Shown: piece after piece, positions 15,612 through 16,061 of the stretch
Numbering within the stretch: the stretch's first letter is position 1
Layout: the number at the start of each line of letters is the position of its first letter
Assembly: GCF_902388705.1 (NCBI RefSeq)
Contig: NZ_CABMQJ010000045.1
Coordinates: forward strand, 1 to 16,061
Direction of reading: 5' to 3'
Origin: an uncultured Alistipes sp.
GTDB lineage: Bacteria; Bacteroidota; Bacteroidia; Bacteroidales; Rikenellaceae
Length of the DNA: 16,061 bases
Notes under the pieces: model-generated
Database searches by the model: none
What the model was told of the DNA's origin: nothing
Seen by the model: the letters and a program-made list of their open reading frames with translations, nothing else
Position numbers and translations under genes: made by a program

Positions 15612-15619
15612 CAAAGGTA
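15612..15619 (-). promoter_or_regulatory. -7 promoter box of the small lipoprotein gene
   Basis: On the minus strand TACCTTTG matches TAnnTTTG exactly and lies 18 bp before the ATG ending at 15593, predicting a leader of roughly 10-12 nt. It directly abuts the T-tract of the preceding terminator. No spaced -33 box is evident. Confidence 0.5.
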
Positions 15620-15652
15620 AAAAAAATCCGGCAAATTTCACGCCCGGCCGGA
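15619..15652 (-). terminator. Intrinsic terminator after the TonB-family gene
   Basis: On the minus strand TCCGGC (plus 15647-15652) pairs with GCCGGA (plus 15627-15632) across a 14-nt loop, followed by eight T (plus 15619-15626). The stem is short, but the T-tract is strong and the site is 10 nt past the stop codon. Confidence 0.65.
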
Positions 15653-15662
15653 CAAAAAGGAC

Positions 15663-16061
15663 TTATTGGGGGATAAAAATGTACGTAATCGTCCCCTGCT
15701 GCCGCGCAGGAGCCGAGTCGTCGATATTGAACCGCGACCTGCGGGCCGAATTCAGGGCCGATTCGCGCATGCACGCGTCGCCGCCTTCGGCCACGCGAGC
15801 GTTCGTGACCTCGCCGGCACGGTTGACCGTAATCTCGACGATTACCTCGCCGCCGCCCTCGCAGGTATAGGCGGGGATGCTCAAATGGCGCGACGTGCGC
15901 ACGGGATTGGTCAGCGAAAACGACACCGTGACGCGCCCCTTGACCTTGCGGTCCTGATGCTCGGAATCCTCCCCGGCGCTGCCGCGTTCGCGGATGGCGC
16001 GCTCCTCGGCCAGCCCCTGCTCGTAGGCTTCGCGGTTGGCGCGCATGCGCCGCTCGGCCTC
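15663..16061 (-). CDS. Energy transducer TonB family protein, C-terminal part
   Basis: The gene runs off the right edge of the window; 132 residues of its C-terminus are visible. A charged region rich in Glu and Arg (EAERRMRANREAYEQG) precedes a TonB C-terminal domain with GEVIVEITVNRAGEV, an acidic/Cys segment, ALNSARRSRF and a final GTITYIFIPQ. These are the hallmarks of TonB, which couples the inner-membrane proton gradient to outer-membrane transporters such as the SusC homologue at 4719-7979. Two cysteines (in AYTCEGGG and DACMRES) lie within this domain and may pair. The true start lies outside the window; an internal ATG at 16046 is not the start because the frame stays open upstream. 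It is followed by a terminator, so it is probably the last gene of its transcript. Pairing with this particular SusC is not implied. Confidence 0.82.
   Translation of the reverse strand, partial: EAERRMRANREAYEQGLAEERAIRERGSAGEDSEHQDRKVKGRVTVSFSLTNPVRTSRHLSIPAYTCEGGGEVIVEITVNRAGEVTNARVAEGGDACMRESALNSARRSRFNIDDSAPARQQGTITYIFIPQ

Noticed and set aside
15594..15641. Earlier in-frame ATG for the small lipoprotein gene
   Set aside because: It would place the coding sequence over the terminator T-tract and the -7 box, and would bury the lipobox signal internally.

Overview
The window looks like a chromosomal segment from a high-GC member of the Bacteroidales. Alistipes or another Rikenellaceae is my best guess, an inference from family content and GC-rich codons. 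The markers are a SusC/SusD pair, a DUF6377-type membrane regulator, lipoproteins with acidic residues just after the lipid cysteine, and promoter -7 boxes matching the Bacteroidetes form TAnnTTTG.

Positions 1-196 are non-coding: a T-poor GC-rich left edge, a 10-bp inverted repeat (108-142) and a perfect -7 box (161-168). Positions 197-1885 (+) encode a DUF6377 regulator whose signal-peptide region is followed by an uninterrupted run of ten G (286-295). In the sequence as given the frame is open. Loss or gain of one G would stop translation after about 53 or 35 codons, so this looks like a possible ON/OFF switch. Positions 1886-2265 are AT-rich and hold a 14-bp inverted repeat plus four copies of the octamer AAAAGCAT/ATGCTTTT.

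Positions 2266-11633 (+) are a four-gene, polysaccharide-utilisation-like operon: a surface lipoprotein with three Ig-like repeats and nine GLUG-type repeats, a SusC-family TonB-dependent transporter, a SusD-family lipoprotein, and a lipoprotein calcineurin-like phosphoesterase with MetallophosN and MetallophosC flanking domains. A strong intrinsic terminator (11657-11690) closes it. No glycoside hydrolase or lyase is present; the phosphoesterase is the only enzyme. A reasonable model is that the regulator senses a ligand in the periplasm and controls capture, dephosphorylation and import of a phosphorylated compound. The substrate is unknown.

Positions 11691-13127 hold an unassigned structured stretch ending in a second plus-strand terminator (11897-11940), a small four-helix membrane protein on the minus strand (11966-12448), and a striking purine-rich tandem repeat of about 13.5 units of 23-25 bp (12642-12969). 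The array lies in a 369-nt stretch with no T on the plus strand. It ends against a minus-strand intrinsic terminator (12968-13001).

Positions 13128-16061 are minus-strand housekeeping-type genes: a CPA1-type potassium/proton antiporter with a C-terminal RCK_C-like domain, a small two-helix membrane protein just upstream in the same operon, a small putative lipoprotein with its own -7 box, and the C-terminal part of a TonB-family energy transducer cut by the window edge.
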